The notes under the pieces were generated by a model that was given only the letters and a program-made list of their open reading frames with translations, was not told the origin of the DNA and searched no databases. From Actinomycetota bacterium (GTDB lineage: Bacteria; Actinomycetota; UBA4738): 14,372 nt of DNA. Location: contig VAYJ01000103.1 in the NCBI GenBank assembly GCA_005888465.1, positions 1-14,372 on the forward strand, in the 5' to 3' direction. The stretch's first letter is position 1. Each line of letters starts with the position of its first letter. A program made the translations under genes and the position numbers. Below, piece after piece: positions 13,901-14,372 of this stretch.

Positions 13901-14372
13901 GGTGCCGCCGCGCGATCGAGCAGGCCCAGGCCGCGCAAGACCGAGACGCCCTCGCCCACGCCTACTACGTGCTGGACTGGGGATTGGTCCAGGTCGGCCG
14001 GTCCGAGGAGGCGCGGTACTCGCCGCTCGCCCTCGCCATCTACGAGGAGCTGGGCAACCTCGGCGGCCAAGCAGTGGTGAGCAACAACATGGGTGTCTGG
14101 GCCTACTACGAGGGGCGCTGGGACGACGCGCGCGCGCTCTACGAGCGGGGCCGCGAGGCGCGGGAGATGACCGGCGACCCGGTGGAGGCCGCGGGCGGGA
14201 CGTTCAACATCGCAGAGATCCTCTCCGACCAGGGCGATCAGCAGGCCGCCGAACCGATGCTCAAAGCGGTCCTGCGCGTATGGAGGGGCGAGGGGCTGCG
14301 GTCGGGCATCGGCCTGGCGACGAGCCAGCTGGGGCGGGTCGCCTACCGGTCCGGCCGGTTCGACGAGGCCGG
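10966..14372 (+). CDS. Tandem class III cyclase / AAA-type ATPase / TPR protein, soluble-adenylyl-cyclase-like (3' partial)
   Basis: The frame is open from ATG 10966 through the right edge: 1135 full codons and no stop. Domain C1 (about 47-235) carries both metal Asp, D53 (FVDISGFTTLTE) and D103, and the base-recognising K99 (LIKWGGDA). Domain C2 (about 258-430) has lost those residues: E266 replaces the first Asp and NGGK replaces the second motif. It keeps the complementary set TYSVKGDAVNLAARLM, with S372, N379 and R383 spaced exactly +7 and +11. C1 and C2 could therefore form one asymmetric active site, as in mammalian soluble adenylyl cyclase (ADCY10), which also continues into an ATPase and TPRs (family knowledge). 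Next come PLVGRERE (about 445), Walker A GEPGIGKS (474-481) and Walker B LFVFED ending at D602. TPR-like helices run from about 820 to the edge. No TM helix is seen. Bicarbonate sensing is possible but untested. Confidence 0.92.
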   Translation, partial: MARVMATPRRRPRPKDRSAELLKPFVPRLLIDWLRESPLEPFKEVEGSLAFVDISGFTTLTERLAVKGKVGAEELDDILNAVFEELLSVAYEDGAGLIKWGGDAVLLLFDGDDHAARACQAAMGMQRTIRRIGRLRTSAGVVRLRMSVGIHSGTFHFFLAGDLHHELVIAGPGATTTARMESIAAAGEVAISPATAALLEPSVVGEPKEEAFLLAGAPDGERVGFAPEADATGVDLAACLPIGIREYLLQGSPEPEHRYISVAFIEFSGTDAILGQSGPGAVADAVDECISNVQVAANRHGVTFFLTDINANGGKVLLVAGAPTSVGSGEERMLRTARTVMDTRGILPMRIGVNGGYVFAAGFGPPYRRTYSVKGDAVNLAARLMAAAGRGQILATDAVLSRSGTTFETEALEPFHVKGKREPVQAMSVGAIAGSRGVAHGETPLVGREREMAFLQEALDAARARRGMLVELIGEPGIGKSRLVDELRARATGVTVLTVPCQEYESSTPYFPIRLLLRDLLGVADGTDPAEVAGQLLARIEPNAPELVPWLPLLGIPMDFWMEPTSQTAQLEEQFRKARVEQVTAEFLSWVLPNPTLFVFEDVHWMDDASAELLHRLAAAAERAPWLILITRREADAGFIASGHATVSLRPEPLSATDAAALLAGSSEDVSLSRNELAGLAKRAGGNPLFLKELLLAARSTGSVEGLPGSIEGLVAAQIDRLAPGDRTVLRYASVLGMSFETELLREVLEGERLSGRTPLRRLANFLRREGPRQLQFQHALIRDAAYEGLAYRRRRSLHGRVGEAIEQRAGDRPEDQAELLSLHFFHAQRYDRAWRYSRLAGDRARDKYANVEAADFYRRALEAGRRVPEVPVAAVAHVTEALGDVRNRAGMFEEAARAYREARRLRGDPTARANLLLKQAWIPERLGRYPQALGLVSRATRVLEGVPGDAAASLRAQLSVWYAAVRQQQGRHEEAITWCRRAIEQAQAAQDRDALAHAYYVLDWGLVQVGRSEEARYSPLALAIYEELGNLGGQAVVSNNMGVWAYYEGRWDDARALYERGREAREMTGDPVEAAGGTFNIAEILSDQGDQQAAEPMLKAVLRVWRGEGLRSGIGLATSQLGRVAYRSGRFDEA

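Noticed and set aside
12166..14070. A 634-codon minus-strand open frame opposite the tandem cyclase.
   Set aside because: It is low-complexity and Arg/Pro/Gly-rich with no recognisable motif, and lies opposite a frame with Walker A, Walker B and TPRs.
1..14372. CRISPR arrays, insertion sequences, integrases or attachment sites.
   Set aside because: No regularly spaced direct repeats, transposase or recombinase frames, or flanking duplications were seen. The only mobile-type module is the toxin-antitoxin pair.

Overview
The window is G+C-rich (roughly two thirds by eye), with GC-ending codons in every convincing gene. It looks like a chromosomal segment from an actinobacterium or a related high-GC Terrabacteria lineage such as Chloroflexota or Dormibacterota. 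The reasons are several large class III nucleotide cyclases, a luciferase-like (F420-type) oxidoreductase, an ECF sigma factor paired with a DUF4232-like membrane protein, and apparently leaderless promoters. No phage, IS element, CRISPR array, rRNA or convincing tRNA was seen. The phylum assignment is inference.

Layout. (1) 1-1223: the 3' part of a membrane-anchored cyclase whose extracytoplasmic part is a seven-bladed beta-propeller. (2) 1354-4824: a complete zinc-ribbon, cyclase, AAA-type ATPase, TPR protein. (3) 4952-6200: an ECF sigma factor overlapping a one-TM DUF4232-like protein, probably its regulator. (4) 6304-6633: pterin-4a-carbinolamine dehydratase. (5) 6634-7441: a gene-free leader with a long inverted repeat, then a small secreted protein of unknown function with a very strong ribosome binding site. 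(6) 7496-7846 (minus): a Rieske ferredoxin, convergent with the previous gene across a strong hairpin terminator. (7) 8109-8237 (minus): a 42-residue lysine- and glycine-rich protein. (8) 8381-10020 (minus): a two-gene unit of luciferase-like monooxygenase and dienelactone hydrolase. (9) 10093-10222: a decayed fragment of another cyclase. (10) 10235-10912: an RHH/PIN (VapBC-type) toxin-antitoxin pair with a clear palindromic operator-promoter. (11) 10966 to the right edge: a very large protein with two tandem cyclase domains, an AAA-type ATPase and TPRs. It has the architecture of mammalian soluble adenylyl cyclase and stays open through the window end.

The theme is cyclic-nucleotide signalling. 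Three cyclase genes and one cyclase relic lie within 14 kb, each intact gene with a different sensor or output architecture. The most interesting items are the tandem cyclase with its asymmetric active site, the propeller cyclase, and the relic next to the toxin-antitoxin module. Other points worth a look are the inverted repeat upstream of the secreted protein and the tiny basic gene.
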